A stretch of DNA of 64,000 nt from JAAYYM01 sp964631375. Lineage in GTDB: Bacteria > Bacillota > Clostridia > Lachnospirales > Lachnospiraceae. Below, piece after piece: positions 27,131-36,486 of the stretch. The notes under the pieces are model-generated. The model worked only from the letters and a program-made list of their open reading frames with translations. It was not told the DNA's origin and did no database searches. The stretch lies in NCBI GenBank assembly GCA_964631375.1, contig CAZVYQ010000009.1, positions 1 through 64,000 on the forward strand. Direction: 5' to 3'. How positions within the stretch are numbered: position 1 is the stretch's first letter; every line of letters begins with the position of its first letter. A program made the translations under genes and the position numbers.

Positions 27131-29662
27131 ATGAGTATCATTTTAAAACACTTATTAAGAAATATGAGTGCCAAAAAGGGACGAAGTATTATGATCCTGT
27201 TTTCACTTGGCATGGCAGCATTTATTGCTACTATGCTATTGTCACTTGGAGACGGTCTGGATGATCTGATGGATGGCATGATGAAAAATATACTGGGAGA
27301 TGCACAGATTACTGCGTCACCAATGAATCCGGTAAGAAGCTCTGAGGTCGTATTGCCGGATGAAGTTCAGACATCCTTCCGTTGTACTTACTCAGTGACA
27401 AGAGACTTTCACCAGCCTTCCAGCTTTAAGTATGTCACACAGAGACAGGTTTTGTTGACTGGTGTGAATACCGATGAGGCATGTGATCTGGGATATCTGA
27501 CAAAGGCATATGAGATTGCAGACCAATGTATGATCATCAACAAAAAGGCTGCAGATGAGTTGCATTACGAAATAGGAGATGAGGTTAATCTCTATGATTA
27601 TAACCAAGAACCAGTCACTTTGACTATTAGTGATATCGTAGAGAATGATGGAGTTTTAATGAAATCCTCACCGTCAATGGTCGCCAACCTGAAGACGGTC
27701 AGTCGTCTGTGCGGCCCTTATGATGATCTGTGTAACGGTATCTTTATCCGCACCGAGAATAAAAAGGTGGATCTGGAGGATCTGGCAAAAACCATAGAGG
27801 AGGCTAATAAACCTCTCTTTATCACAGCAACCACCATTGATGTTCACGGTGCAATGAAAAATATATCACAGATGTTGGTGATGGGCTTTGTAGCTTTCTT
27901 TGCGGTACTGGTCATTATGATTTATTTTGTCATTTCTAATATTTCCAATACCATCATTGCGGAGAGAATACCGGTGATCGGAACCTTTCGCAGTATCGGT
28001 GCAACCAGTCAGATGATGTATCTGATGCTGATCGGTGAAAATGCGATTTATGGTCTGATTGCGGGAATCCTTGGTGCATTGCTTGGAGCAAAGGCCTTTA
28101 ATGCAGCCATGAACGCTATTGAAAAGTTCGGAAACAGCATGAATATGGGAGTAGAGGGAGTGACAATCAACTTTTCAACGAACGTCACGACGAAGCCAAA
28201 GGTTATTATCATTGTCATTATTGCAGCAGTTGTGCTTCAGGTTCTGTTTTCTCTGTGGGCAATCTTTAGTATCAGAAAGATTTCAGTTAAGAACCTGATT
28301 TTTAATAAGCAAGACACAAGGTATGTACATTCGACTAAAAAATTAAAACTGGGATTTGCTCTGCTTATAGGTGGTATTGTGTTTTATATTATTTCTTTAT
28401 TTTTTAGAAAGACTACACTTATGGTACTGGGAGGAGTATCATTGGTGGGTCTCTTGGCCGGAATGATTTTGATTGTACCTCACTTTATGCGTTTGATGTC
28501 TGTTATGTTTGGAAGGCTTGCAGACAGACTGAGCAGTGGTGTGATGACACTGGCAGCAGCTAATCTAAAAAATAACAGAATGATCATTCGTACTGCCACC
28601 CTGGCAACTGCTACAATCAGCCTAACACTTTTAATGTATAATTATACGCAGGCATCCAATGAGGATATCGGATATTTCCCGTATCATGCAGATTTCTATA
28701 TCGAGGATGCAGCAGCAGACTGGAGCAGTTATTCATACATAGAGAATATCAAGGGAGTACAGTCCGCTTTTCCGATTTATAAGGCTTCTATTCTCAAGGC
28801 AATGATCAATGATGAGTCAACTCAGATGAATGTAATGGCCAATAACAATGCAGAAGAGATACAGAAGTATACAGATTATTTTCCACAGATGGATTGGGAT
28901 CTGTATCAGAACTTGTCTGCAGACGAGGCATTGATGGATTCAGAACTTATGAAGGAGTTGAAACTTCATGTCGGAGATCAGATTGTATTTCAAAACGCAA
29001 TTATTCATGATGAAAATCTACGTCCGGATCCGGTTACCCTATATATCAAGGGCGAGATTGATTCCAGCAGTGTAGAAAAAGCCAGAAATGTCATGATTGT
29101 CAATCAGGCCTCCTACTACAGATGTAACAACGGTTCGGCTTTTGATACAATCCTGATTATGGCAGATGACGGGAAGCAACAGGATGTATATGATCTTTTA
29201 AAGGTCAGAACCAATATCAAGACGAGAGAGGACTGCATCAAGGAACAGGAGAGGGATGGACAGCAAAACAAACTGATCATCGGTGCGTTGATTGGAATGG
29301 TAATTTTGTTATCCTTTATCAGTATCTTTGACAATCAGATGATAGGGTTCATTCAACGTTCCAGACAATTTGCAGTATTATACTCAACCTGTACCAGCAA
29401 ACATCAGTTAAAGATGACCATTCTATGTGAGACGGCATTGACCTTTGTCGGAGTGCTGCTGTTTTCGCTTGTTGGTTCTCTGATCATGATCCTGCCCTTT
29501 GAACGGGTACTGATCGGAAGCGGCGAAACCATGTGGGTACAGCCGACTGTCGGAATGCTGGGACTGCTCATTCTGGTATTTATCATTTTGATGTTGACTA
29601 CCAGAAGTCCGATCAAGCGTCTTAATAAGATGAAGGTCGTTGAAGAAATTAAATACGAATAA
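27131..29662 (+). CDS. FtsX-like ABC transporter permease
   Basis: Large membrane protein of 843 residues with the duplicated MacB/FtsX layout: one N-terminal helix (about 18-40), an outer domain, three helices around 255-390, two around 405-460, one near 495-515, a second outer domain, and three C-terminal helices after 710. The FtsX core motif is seen at ISNTIIAERIPVIGTFRSIG. It follows the broken peptidase by 30 bases and precedes its ATPase by 19. Such pairs extrude lipoproteins or peptides or act mechanically in the envelope; the cargo is unknown. Confidence 0.9.
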   Translation: MSIILKHLLRNMSAKKGRSIMILFSLGMAAFIATMLLSLGDGLDDLMDGMMKNILGDAQITASPMNPVRSSEVVLPDEVQTSFRCTYSVTRDFHQPSSFKYVTQRQVLLTGVNTDEACDLGYLTKAYEIADQCMIINKKAADELHYEIGDEVNLYDYNQEPVTLTISDIVENDGVLMKSSPSMVANLKTVSRLCGPYDDLCNGIFIRTENKKVDLEDLAKTIEEANKPLFITATTIDVHGAMKNISQMLVMGFVAFFAVLVIMIYFVISNISNTIIAERIPVIGTFRSIGATSQMMYLMLIGENAIYGLIAGILGALLGAKAFNAAMNAIEKFGNSMNMGVEGVTINFSTNVTTKPKVIIIVIIAAVVLQVLFSLWAIFSIRKISVKNLIFNKQDTRYVHSTKKLKLGFALLIGGIVFYIISLFFRKTTLMVLGGVSLVGLLAGMILIVPHFMRLMSVMFGRLADRLSSGVMTLAAANLKNNRMIIRTATLATATISLTLLMYNYTQASNEDIGYFPYHADFYIEDAAADWSSYSYIENIKGVQSAFPIYKASILKAMINDESTQMNVMANNNAEEIQKYTDYFPQMDWDLYQNLSADEALMDSELMKELKLHVGDQIVFQNAIIHDENLRPDPVTLYIKGEIDSSSVEKARNVMIVNQASYYRCNNGSAFDTILIMADDGKQQDVYDLLKVRTNIKTREDCIKEQERDGQQNKLIIGALIGMVILLSFISIFDNQMIGFIQRSRQFAVLYSTCTSKHQLKMTILCETALTFVGVLLFSLVGSLIMILPFERVLIGSGETMWVQPTVGMLGLLILVFIILMLTTRSPIKRLNKMKVVEEIKYE

Positions 29663-29681
29663 ACCAGGGAGGAATTAATAT

Positions 29682-30353
29682 ATGAGTATCATATCAGTTA
29701 AGGACATCAGAAAGACCTTTGGAGAAAAGGAAAATGCGGTTGAGGTTTTAAAAGGAATTAATCTGGAGATTGAAAAGGGTGATTTTGTTTCTCTGATGGG
29801 AGCTTCGGGAAGCGGGAAGTCTACACTATTATATATCATCGGAGGTCTGGATGATCCGACCAGTGGAGAAGTGCTGATCAATGGTCAGAATCTGAATCTG
29901 ATGAAGGATAAGCCTAAATCTAAGATGCGACGTACAGACATCGGCTTTATCTTCCAGTTTTACAATCTGATACCGAATCTAAGTGTGTCGGAGAATATTC
30001 TGCTTCCTGCGATTATGGACGGAAGAAAGAAGTCAGCCTATAAGGACAAATTGGATGAGATTCTTGAGATCGTAGGTTTAAGTGAAAAGAGAAATGCTCT
30101 GCCTTATGAATTGTCAGGAGGGCAGCAGCAGAGAGTTTCTATCGCTAGAGCGGTTATCATGGAGCCGACGCTGATTCTTGCAGATGAGGCGACAGGAAAT
30201 CTGGACAGCAAATCAGGAACAGAGATTATGAACCTGTTTTGCAGAATCAATGAAGAAAAGAATATTACATTTTTGCAGGTTACACATTCGGGAGAATGTG
30301 CAAAGGCTGGAAAACGTATTGTGGTACTCAAGGATGGACAGATTATTTCCTAA
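29682..30353 (+). CDS. ABC transporter ATP-binding protein (LolD/MacB type)
   Basis: Single-domain ATPase of 223 residues that partners the FtsX-like permease just upstream. Walker A is GASGSGKSTLLYIIGG, the Q-loop is IGFIFQFYNLIPNLSV, the signature is LSGGQQQRVSIARA and Walker B is LILADEATGNLD, all intact, with VTHSGECAKAG as the switch-histidine region. GGGAGG precedes the ATG. Confidence 0.95.
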   Translation: MSIISVKDIRKTFGEKENAVEVLKGINLEIEKGDFVSLMGASGSGKSTLLYIIGGLDDPTSGEVLINGQNLNLMKDKPKSKMRRTDIGFIFQFYNLIPNLSVSENILLPAIMDGRKKSAYKDKLDEILEIVGLSEKRNALPYELSGGQQQRVSIARAVIMEPTLILADEATGNLDSKSGTEIMNLFCRINEEKNITFLQVTHSGECAKAGKRIVVLKDGQIIS

Positions 30354-30415
30354 TAAGTGAAGGCTGACTTGAGATAGAAACAGTATGGAAAAGCATTTGT
30401 ATTTATGATACAATC

Positions 30416-30441
30416 AGGGGGATCTCGTGAGAGATTCCCTT
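30416..30441 (+). terminator. Hairpin between the ABC genes and the MBOAT gene
   Basis: An 11-bp stem (left 30416-30426, right 30431-30441, two G-U pairs) with a GTGA loop. Only TTATTA follows, so termination would be weak. A possible -10 (TACAAT, 30409-30414) just before it means the hairpin could also form the 5' end of the MBOAT transcript. Confidence 0.4.
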
Positions 30442-30471
30442 ATTAATGATATGTGGAATTGAGGATGTACA

Positions 30472-31890
30472 ATGGTTTTCTCCAGTACGTTATTTTTATT
30501 TATTTACTTGCCGGTTGTTCTACTGGTATATTACATTGCACCGTTGAAATGGCGCAATGTGATTTTATTTGTATGCAGTTTATTGTTTTACGGTTGGGGA
30601 GAGCCAGTCTATGTGTTCCTGATGATTTTTATGATTGCTTTGGATTATGTGTTTGGGATGCTTATTGAGAAGAATCAGCTGCATTCTGAATCTGATCTTT
30701 GCAGGAGAAGAGCGAAGGGCTGGCTGATCACCTCGATTCTTTTAAACCTGGGCGTTCTTTTTTTCTTTAAATATCTTGATTTTGTCATCCAAAATCTCAG
30801 TCAGATTCCGATATTCTCAGGACTGCACCCACTGGGACTTGTCATGCCGATCGGTATTTCCTTCTATACCTTTCAGAAGATCTCCTATTGCATTGATGTG
30901 TACCGGGGAGATTCTCATGCACAGAAGGATTATATTCGATTTGGTGCTTATGTGACGATGTTTCCGCAATTGATTGCCGGACCGATCGTAAAGTACAAGG
31001 ATGTGGAGGAACAGCTGTCTGATCGGGAACATACAACAGATCGGTTTGCAGATGGAGTTACGGTCTTTGTCATTGGACTTGCTAAAAAGGTGCTGCTTGC
31101 CAACAGCATCGGTGTATTATGGGATACATATAAAGCGGCAGGCTTTGAAACCTTGTCCGTCGGTGGTGCATGGCTTGCGGCAATTGCCTTCAGCTTTCAG
31201 ATTTATTTCGATTTTTCAGGGTATTCAGATATGGCAGTTGGACTTGGCAGGATGTTCGGCTTTGAGTTTATGAAGAATTTTAACTATCCTTATATAGCAG
31301 ACTCAATCACAGATTTTTGGAGAAGGTGGCACATTTCCCTTTCTACATGGTTCAAGGAATATCTATATATTCCGCTTGGAGGAAACCGTAAAGGCAAGTG
31401 GCGGAATGTCTTGAATTTACTAATCGTGTGGACGGTGACAGGCATCTGGCACGGGGCAGCATGGAACTTTCTGCTGTGGGGACTATATTATGCGATACTG
31501 TTAATTATTGAGAAGCTGTGGCTGCTCAAATGGATGGAGCACTGGCCAAAGTGGTGCAGGCATCTGTATACATTACTGATTGTTGTGGCAGGCTGGGCAA
31601 TCTTTGCCTGTGATTCTCTGAAGGAATGCCTTGTGTTACTTGGAAAAATGTTTGGAATCGGGGCGGCAGCTGTATGGATGGGTACAGATTTCTACTATTT
31701 GAGAAGTTATGGGTTGACACTGTTCATACTGGCAGCAGCATCTGTACCGTTAGGCGGTTGCTTATATCATCGACTTGGCAATCAGGTGAGAAGCATCCTG
31801 ACGCCAATACTGCTTTTAATAGGATTGTTGCTTGCAACAGCAGTGGTTGTGGACTCTACATATAATCCGTTTTTGTATTTTAGATTCTAA
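30472..31890 (+). CDS. MBOAT-family O-acyltransferase (AlgI/DltB-like)
   Basis: Multispanning membrane acyltransferase of 472 residues that moves acyl, usually acetyl, groups across the membrane to a polysaccharide. It begins with MVFSSTLFLFIYLPVVLLVY, typical of AlgI relatives. Family motifs are TDFWRRWHISLSTWFKEYLY, with the first histidine, and GIWHGAAWNFLLWG, with the catalytic histidine. The DHHW-domain partner gene follows after 17 bases. The glycan target is not shown by neighbours. Confidence 0.92.
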   Translation: MVFSSTLFLFIYLPVVLLVYYIAPLKWRNVILFVCSLLFYGWGEPVYVFLMIFMIALDYVFGMLIEKNQLHSESDLCRRRAKGWLITSILLNLGVLFFFKYLDFVIQNLSQIPIFSGLHPLGLVMPIGISFYTFQKISYCIDVYRGDSHAQKDYIRFGAYVTMFPQLIAGPIVKYKDVEEQLSDREHTTDRFADGVTVFVIGLAKKVLLANSIGVLWDTYKAAGFETLSVGGAWLAAIAFSFQIYFDFSGYSDMAVGLGRMFGFEFMKNFNYPYIADSITDFWRRWHISLSTWFKEYLYIPLGGNRKGKWRNVLNLLIVWTVTGIWHGAAWNFLLWGLYYAILLIIEKLWLLKWMEHWPKWCRHLYTLLIVVAGWAIFACDSLKECLVLLGKMFGIGAAAVWMGTDFYYLRSYGLTLFILAAASVPLGGCLYHRLGNQVRSILTPILLLIGLLLATAVVVDSTYNPFLYFRF

Positions 31891-31907
31891 TTACTTGGGA
31901 GAAACTC

Positions 31908-33056
31908 ATGTTACAAAAGAAGCATATCATCATTTTAATATTTACAATCTGGATTTTTGGAATGGCAATTATCAGTGCTATTATGCCAAAACAGGCCTTT
32001 TCTCAGATGGAGAATCGATATTTGGCAGAGTTTCCTGTGGTTTCTCTTGGTAATATTGTGGATGGAAGCTTTGAGGATGGTTTTGAGGCGTACCTGAATG
32101 ATCACTTTGTCATGCGGGATTTCTTTGTACGGCTTTCCAAGATGAAGACCTACATGCTTGGAATCAGGAAATTTGGAGATGTTTATTACGCAAAGGGTGA
32201 TACATTGCTACGTGCACTTTCATGGAATCCGGAGCGTGCAACGAAGAATACAAAAGCTATCACCGCCTTTGCAGAACAAGCAACAGTACCGGTGGATATA
32301 GCACTGATCCCGGGGGCTGTTGATATATGGAGTGAGTATCTACCGGATCATGCTCCGAACTATGATCAGGAGATTATAATACAGGATATCTATGATGAAC
32401 TAACCAATATAGTGAATCCGGAAATTGATAACGGAACTTATGTAAATCACATTGATCTCTATAGTGAATTAAAAGCTCATGCAGAAGAAGCAATTTATTA
32501 TCATACAGACCATCACTGGACAAGTCTTGGGGCATACTATGGATATGCAGCCTATCAGACAGATCTCGGAAGGTCTGTTAAGCCAATCGTAGAGTATGAA
32601 GATCGCCTCTTATCAACAGATTTCTATGGGACGCTTTATTCAGATGTTCCTCTGTCGTGGATCAAGCCGGATGAACTCCATGCCTATGCTTCGGATGAGG
32701 GCATTGAAGTCACAGTATTTGATGGAACCTCTGATCAAAAGGGAGAATTATATTGTATGGAGCATCTGCAGGAGAAGAATCAATATCCTGTCTTTCTTGG
32801 TGGCAATCAGCCCATAGTAAAGATTACGAATTCGAAGGGACAGGATGGCAGGCTTTTAATTGTGCGAGATTCGTATGTAGACAGTCTGGCTCCTTTTTTG
32901 GCACAGGATTATCGTGAGCTTTATTTGATTGATCCCCGTTATTATAGAAAGAGTCTGAGCACTTACATTGAGGAACATGATATAGACCGAGTACTCATCT
33001 GCATGAGCCTGGCTTCCTATTCGGAGAGCACCGGTCTGCCGGTTATTCTGCATTAG
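31908..33056 (+). CDS. DHHW-domain protein (AlgX/AlgJ-like O-acetyltransferase partner)
   Basis: Membrane-anchored extracytoplasmic protein of 382 residues: one N-terminal helix (about 8-24), then an SGNH-hydrolase-like domain. The family-naming motif appears as YYHTDHHWTSLGAYYGYAAY near residue 200, and SQMENRYLAEFP follows the anchor. Such proteins take the acyl group passed by an MBOAT and attach it to an extracellular glycan. The gene pair is self-contained and has no nearby polymer-synthesis genes. Confidence 0.9.
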   Translation: MLQKKHIIILIFTIWIFGMAIISAIMPKQAFSQMENRYLAEFPVVSLGNIVDGSFEDGFEAYLNDHFVMRDFFVRLSKMKTYMLGIRKFGDVYYAKGDTLLRALSWNPERATKNTKAITAFAEQATVPVDIALIPGAVDIWSEYLPDHAPNYDQEIIIQDIYDELTNIVNPEIDNGTYVNHIDLYSELKAHAEEAIYYHTDHHWTSLGAYYGYAAYQTDLGRSVKPIVEYEDRLLSTDFYGTLYSDVPLSWIKPDELHAYASDEGIEVTVFDGTSDQKGELYCMEHLQEKNQYPVFLGGNQPIVKITNSKGQDGRLLIVRDSYVDSLAPFLAQDYRELYLIDPRYYRKSLSTYIEEHDIDRVLICMSLASYSESTGLPVILH

Positions 33057-33091
33057 CATTTTTGCTTTTGGTATTGAGAGGGTGAATAGTA

Positions 33092-33120
33092 TTTACATTC
33101 TCTTATATTTGTGCTAGTAT
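33092..33120 (+). promoter_or_regulatory. Promoter of the GntR-clpC operon
   Basis: TTTACA at 33092-33097 and TAGTAT at 33115-33120, 17 bp apart, directly upstream of the YtrA-type regulator. No CtsR-type heptad repeat operator was seen nearby. Confidence 0.6.
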
Positions 33121-33152
33121 GTATATAACAAAAGATACAGAAGGTGAGCCAT

Positions 33153-33530
33153 ATGATTATTGAAGTACAGATTGATTTTAATAGTGATGAAGCGATCTAT
33201 ATGCAGCTCAGGAATCAAATTATTCTGGGTGTGGCAACATCAAGGATTCAGGTAGGAGATATGTTGCCTTCTGTCAGACAGTTGGCAGATGATATCGGTA
33301 TCAATATGCATACGGTGAATAAAGCCTATACAGTTCTGCGACAAGAGGGAATTGTCAAGGTAGACAGACGACATGGTGCTGTTATCGCAATAGATATTGA
33401 TAAACTTAAGGCAATAGAAGAAATGAAGCATGATCTGCTGGTGGTGCTTGCAAAGGGATGCCTGAAGAATGTATCACGGGATGAGGTACATGCATTGATT
33501 GACGAGATATATGACGAATATACTAATTAA
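33153..33530 (+). CDS. GntR-family regulator, YtrA subfamily
   Basis: Short one-domain regulator of 125 residues: a winged helix (about 8-75) with YMQLRNQIILGVATSRIQVG and GDMLPSVRQLADDIGINMHT, ending in a small helical dimer domain as in YtrA. I start at ATG 33153 after AAGGTGAG; an upstream GTG overlaps that site. YtrA regulators usually sit beside ABC transporter genes, but here the partner is clpC 14 bases downstream, which is unusual. Confidence 0.9.
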   Translation: MIIEVQIDFNSDEAIYMQLRNQIILGVATSRIQVGDMLPSVRQLADDIGINMHTVNKAYTVLRQEGIVKVDRRHGAVIAIDIDKLKAIEEMKHDLLVVLAKGCLKNVSRDEVHALIDEIYDEYTN

Positions 33531-33544
33531 GGAGGGCATTCAAA

Positions 33545-36022
33545 ATGCCAATGCAGTATACTGACAAGGCCAGACGAGCACTGGAGCTTGCAACCAAAAC
33601 ATCAAAAGAATTAAAACACGGCTATATTGGCTCAGAACACATATTACTGGGATTGTTACGAGAAGGAACAGGAGTTGCCTCTAAGGTATTGTTCAGTAAT
33701 GGAGTGGAAGAAGACCAGCTGATCGAACTGATCGAACAGCTGATTGCTCCGGATCAGGCAATCGCGGTGGCAGAACGCGATGGATTTACACCGAGAGCAC
33801 AGGACATACTGGAGGGTGGAAGAGATGAAGCAATCCGTCTCAGATCTGCAAGCATCGGAACAGAGCATCTTTTGTTAGCGATTATCAAGGATCCGGTTAG
33901 TGTGGCAGCACGTCTGCTGACAACTGTTGGTGTCAATCTACAGAAGATGTATGCAGAGATTTTGCTGTCAATCGGAGAAGATCCGGCAAAATATGCAGAA
34001 GAGATACAAAGCATGAAGGGTGGAAGAAAAAAGACCAAAAGCCCTACACAGACATTGGATCAGTACAGTCGGGATCTGACTGCACTGGCAGCAGATGGAA
34101 AGCTGGACCCTGTGATTGGCAGAAATGCAGAGATTACGAGAATTATCCAGACACTCAGCAGGCGAACCAAGAATAATCCCTGTCTGATCGGTGATCCCGG
34201 AGTCGGCAAGACGGCTATCGTAGAGGGTCTTGCAAAGCGTATCATAGACGGAGATGTTCCAAATACGGTTAAAAACAAGAGGGTGCTGACACTGGATCTG
34301 TCAGCCATGATTGCAGGCAGTAAATACAGGGGAGAGTTTGAGGAGCGGATCAAACGTGTAATCAAGGAAATCATCACAGCAGGTGACATTCTGCTCTTTG
34401 TAGATGAGCTGCATACGATTATCGGTGCCGGAGGAGCAGAGGGAGCCATTGATGCCTCCAATATTCTCAAGCCTTCACTGGCGCGTGGTGAGATACAGCT
34501 GATCGGGGCAACCACACATGACGAGTATCGTAAGCATATTGAAAAGGATGCGGCACTGGAACGGAGATTTCAGCCGATCGTAGTAGAGGAGCCGTCTATT
34601 TCGGTTGCGATCGAGATCCTACAGGGAATTCGCCCAAGATATGAGGAGCATCACGGTGTGATTATCACAGATGCTGCTGTTGAAGCCGCCGTAAATATGT
34701 CAGAGCGTTATATCAATGACAGAAAGCTGCCGGATAAAGCCATCGATCTGATGGATGAAGCTTCTGCCAAATCCCGCATTTCCAGAATGGGACGTCCTGT
34801 TGCACTGGAACATGCGGCTGCTGAATTAAAGAGACTGGAAGATGAGAAAATTGTTCTGTTACGAGAGGGACAATATGCTGAGGCCGGTGAGATTGGTAGA
34901 ACACGAGATAAACTGAAGACATCCTATGAGAAAAAACTTGCCCGATATGAAAAGAATCAGAATTCGCATCAGCCTGTTGTGGATGAGAACGAGATTGCTG
35001 ATGTGGTATCGGAGTGGACCAAGATACCGGTTAAGAAGCTGGTTGAGGCAGAGGGTAAAAAACTGATTCGCATGGAAAAGGATCTACAAAAGCGTGTCAT
35101 CGGACAGGAAGAGGCGGTGATAGCAGTATCAAAAGCAATCAAGAGAAGCCGTGTCGGACTCAAGGCACCAAACCGACCGATTGGCTCCTTTCTCTTCCTT
35201 GGTCCAACGGGTGTTGGAAAGACAGAATTATCAAAGGCACTTACAGAAGTTCTGTTTGGCAGTGAAAATGCCATGATTCGTGTTGATATGTCAGAATATA
35301 TGGAGAAGCATACGGTTTCCAAACTCATCGGATCTCCTCCGGGATATGTCGGATTTGATGAGGGAGGACAGCTATCTGAGAAGATAAGACGTAATCCTTA
35401 TTCAGTTGTACTGTTTGATGAGATCGAGAAGGCTCATCCGGATGTATTCAATGTGTTGCTACAGGTATTGGATGACGGTCATATCACAGACTCGACAGGC
35501 CGCAAGGTGAGTTTCAAGAACTGTGTCATCATCATGACTTCAAATGCCGGTGCTCAGAGGATTGTAGAACCTAAGAAACTGGGATTTTCGGCAAAGGAGG
35601 ATGAGAAACAGGACTATGCCAAGATGAAGACCGGAGTCATGGAGGAAGTCAAACGGATCTTCAAACCTGAGTTTATCAACCGTATTGATGAAATCATTGT
35701 GTTCCATTCACTGAACAAAGAGAATATGAAACAGATCGTCTCTCTACAGATCAAGGATCTGAGCAGACGTGCGAGAGAGCAGATGAATATTGAATTGACT
35801 GTACGTGATACCGTCAGAAATCACATCGTGGAAAAGGGCGCTGATAAAAAATATGGTGCCAGACCACTGAAACGAGCCATTCAAAACATGTTGGAGGACA
35901 GACTGGCCGAGGAGGTTTTGAACCACCATATCAAGGCCGGAGATTCCGTGATTGTATCAATGAGTAAGGGCGAAATTGTATTTAATATCGGTTGTCAGAA
36001 ATCCGCCGATGATGTAAAATAA
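33545..36022 (+). CDS. clpC: Clp protease ATP-binding subunit ClpC
   Basis: AAA+ unfoldase of 825 residues that feeds proteins to ClpP. It has two N-terminal Clp repeats (FTPRAQDILEGGRDEAIRL in the second), a first ATPase domain with LIGDPGVGKTAIVEGLAKR and DELHTIIGAGGAEGAIDASN, a UVR/M-domain coiled segment around LLREGQYAEAGEIGRTRDKL, and a second ATPase with LFLGPTGVGKTELSKAL. AAGGAGG precedes the ATG. In Bacillus clpC follows ctsR, mcsA and mcsB; here those are absent and a GntR-type gene takes their place. Confidence 0.95.
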   Translation: MPMQYTDKARRALELATKTSKELKHGYIGSEHILLGLLREGTGVASKVLFSNGVEEDQLIELIEQLIAPDQAIAVAERDGFTPRAQDILEGGRDEAIRLRSASIGTEHLLLAIIKDPVSVAARLLTTVGVNLQKMYAEILLSIGEDPAKYAEEIQSMKGGRKKTKSPTQTLDQYSRDLTALAADGKLDPVIGRNAEITRIIQTLSRRTKNNPCLIGDPGVGKTAIVEGLAKRIIDGDVPNTVKNKRVLTLDLSAMIAGSKYRGEFEERIKRVIKEIITAGDILLFVDELHTIIGAGGAEGAIDASNILKPSLARGEIQLIGATTHDEYRKHIEKDAALERRFQPIVVEEPSISVAIEILQGIRPRYEEHHGVIITDAAVEAAVNMSERYINDRKLPDKAIDLMDEASAKSRISRMGRPVALEHAAAELKRLEDEKIVLLREGQYAEAGEIGRTRDKLKTSYEKKLARYEKNQNSHQPVVDENEIADVVSEWTKIPVKKLVEAEGKKLIRMEKDLQKRVIGQEEAVIAVSKAIKRSRVGLKAPNRPIGSFLFLGPTGVGKTELSKALTEVLFGSENAMIRVDMSEYMEKHTVSKLIGSPPGYVGFDEGGQLSEKIRRNPYSVVLFDEIEKAHPDVFNVLLQVLDDGHITDSTGRKVSFKNCVIIMTSNAGAQRIVEPKKLGFSAKEDEKQDYAKMKTGVMEEVKRIFKPEFINRIDEIIVFHSLNKENMKQIVSLQIKDLSRRAREQMNIELTVRDTVRNHIVEKGADKKYGARPLKRAIQNMLEDRLAEEVLNHHIKAGDSVIVSMSKGEIVFNIGCQKSADDVK

Positions 36023-36061
36023 AACTATAAATGATAGCTTGTCAATAGGAGGACAAAAGAA

Positions 36062-36475
36062 ATGTCAGTGGTACAGGAATTAATTCGTACAGAAAGTAAT
36101 GGAACACTCAGTTTTGGCAATCATACACTTGCTGAGAAGGCAAAAAAAGAGGATTATGAATTTGCCGGTAATCTGTATAAGGTGAAGACATCAGCTGCTA
36201 TGACAAAACTAGAACGTGATGGGATGTTTGTCTATGAATCAGTTCCGGGAACAAGCGTAAATGGCTTTCAGACAACAGCAGAGGGGGTTACTTTTCTGGT
36301 AGAAGGCACAGAGGATGCACAGATCACAATCGGCATGGTTGAGGATACGGAATATGAGGTATTTGTAAACGGAAACAGTGTCGGAACCATGAAAACAAAT
36401 CTGGGTGGCAAGCTGAATATCAGTGCCGAATTGGCAGATGCCGGAGATGTTCGCATTGAGGCGAAAAGAAAATAA
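36062..36475 (+). CDS. Conserved small beta-rich protein of unknown function
   Basis: A 137-residue soluble protein without signal peptide. The second half is rich in beta strands and turns (YEVFVNGNSVGTMKTNLGGK). Similar proteins seem to be common in Lachnospiraceae and are sometimes labelled endosialidase without proof; I see no catalytic motif. It lies between clpC and radA with short gaps, so it is likely co-expressed with them. Function unknown. Confidence 0.75.
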   Translation: MSVVQELIRTESNGTLSFGNHTLAEKAKKEDYEFAGNLYKVKTSAAMTKLERDGMFVYESVPGTSVNGFQTTAEGVTFLVEGTEDAQITIGMVEDTEYEVFVNGNSVGTMKTNLGGKLNISAELADAGDVRIEAKRK

Positions 36476-36486
36476 AAGGAGCAGAA

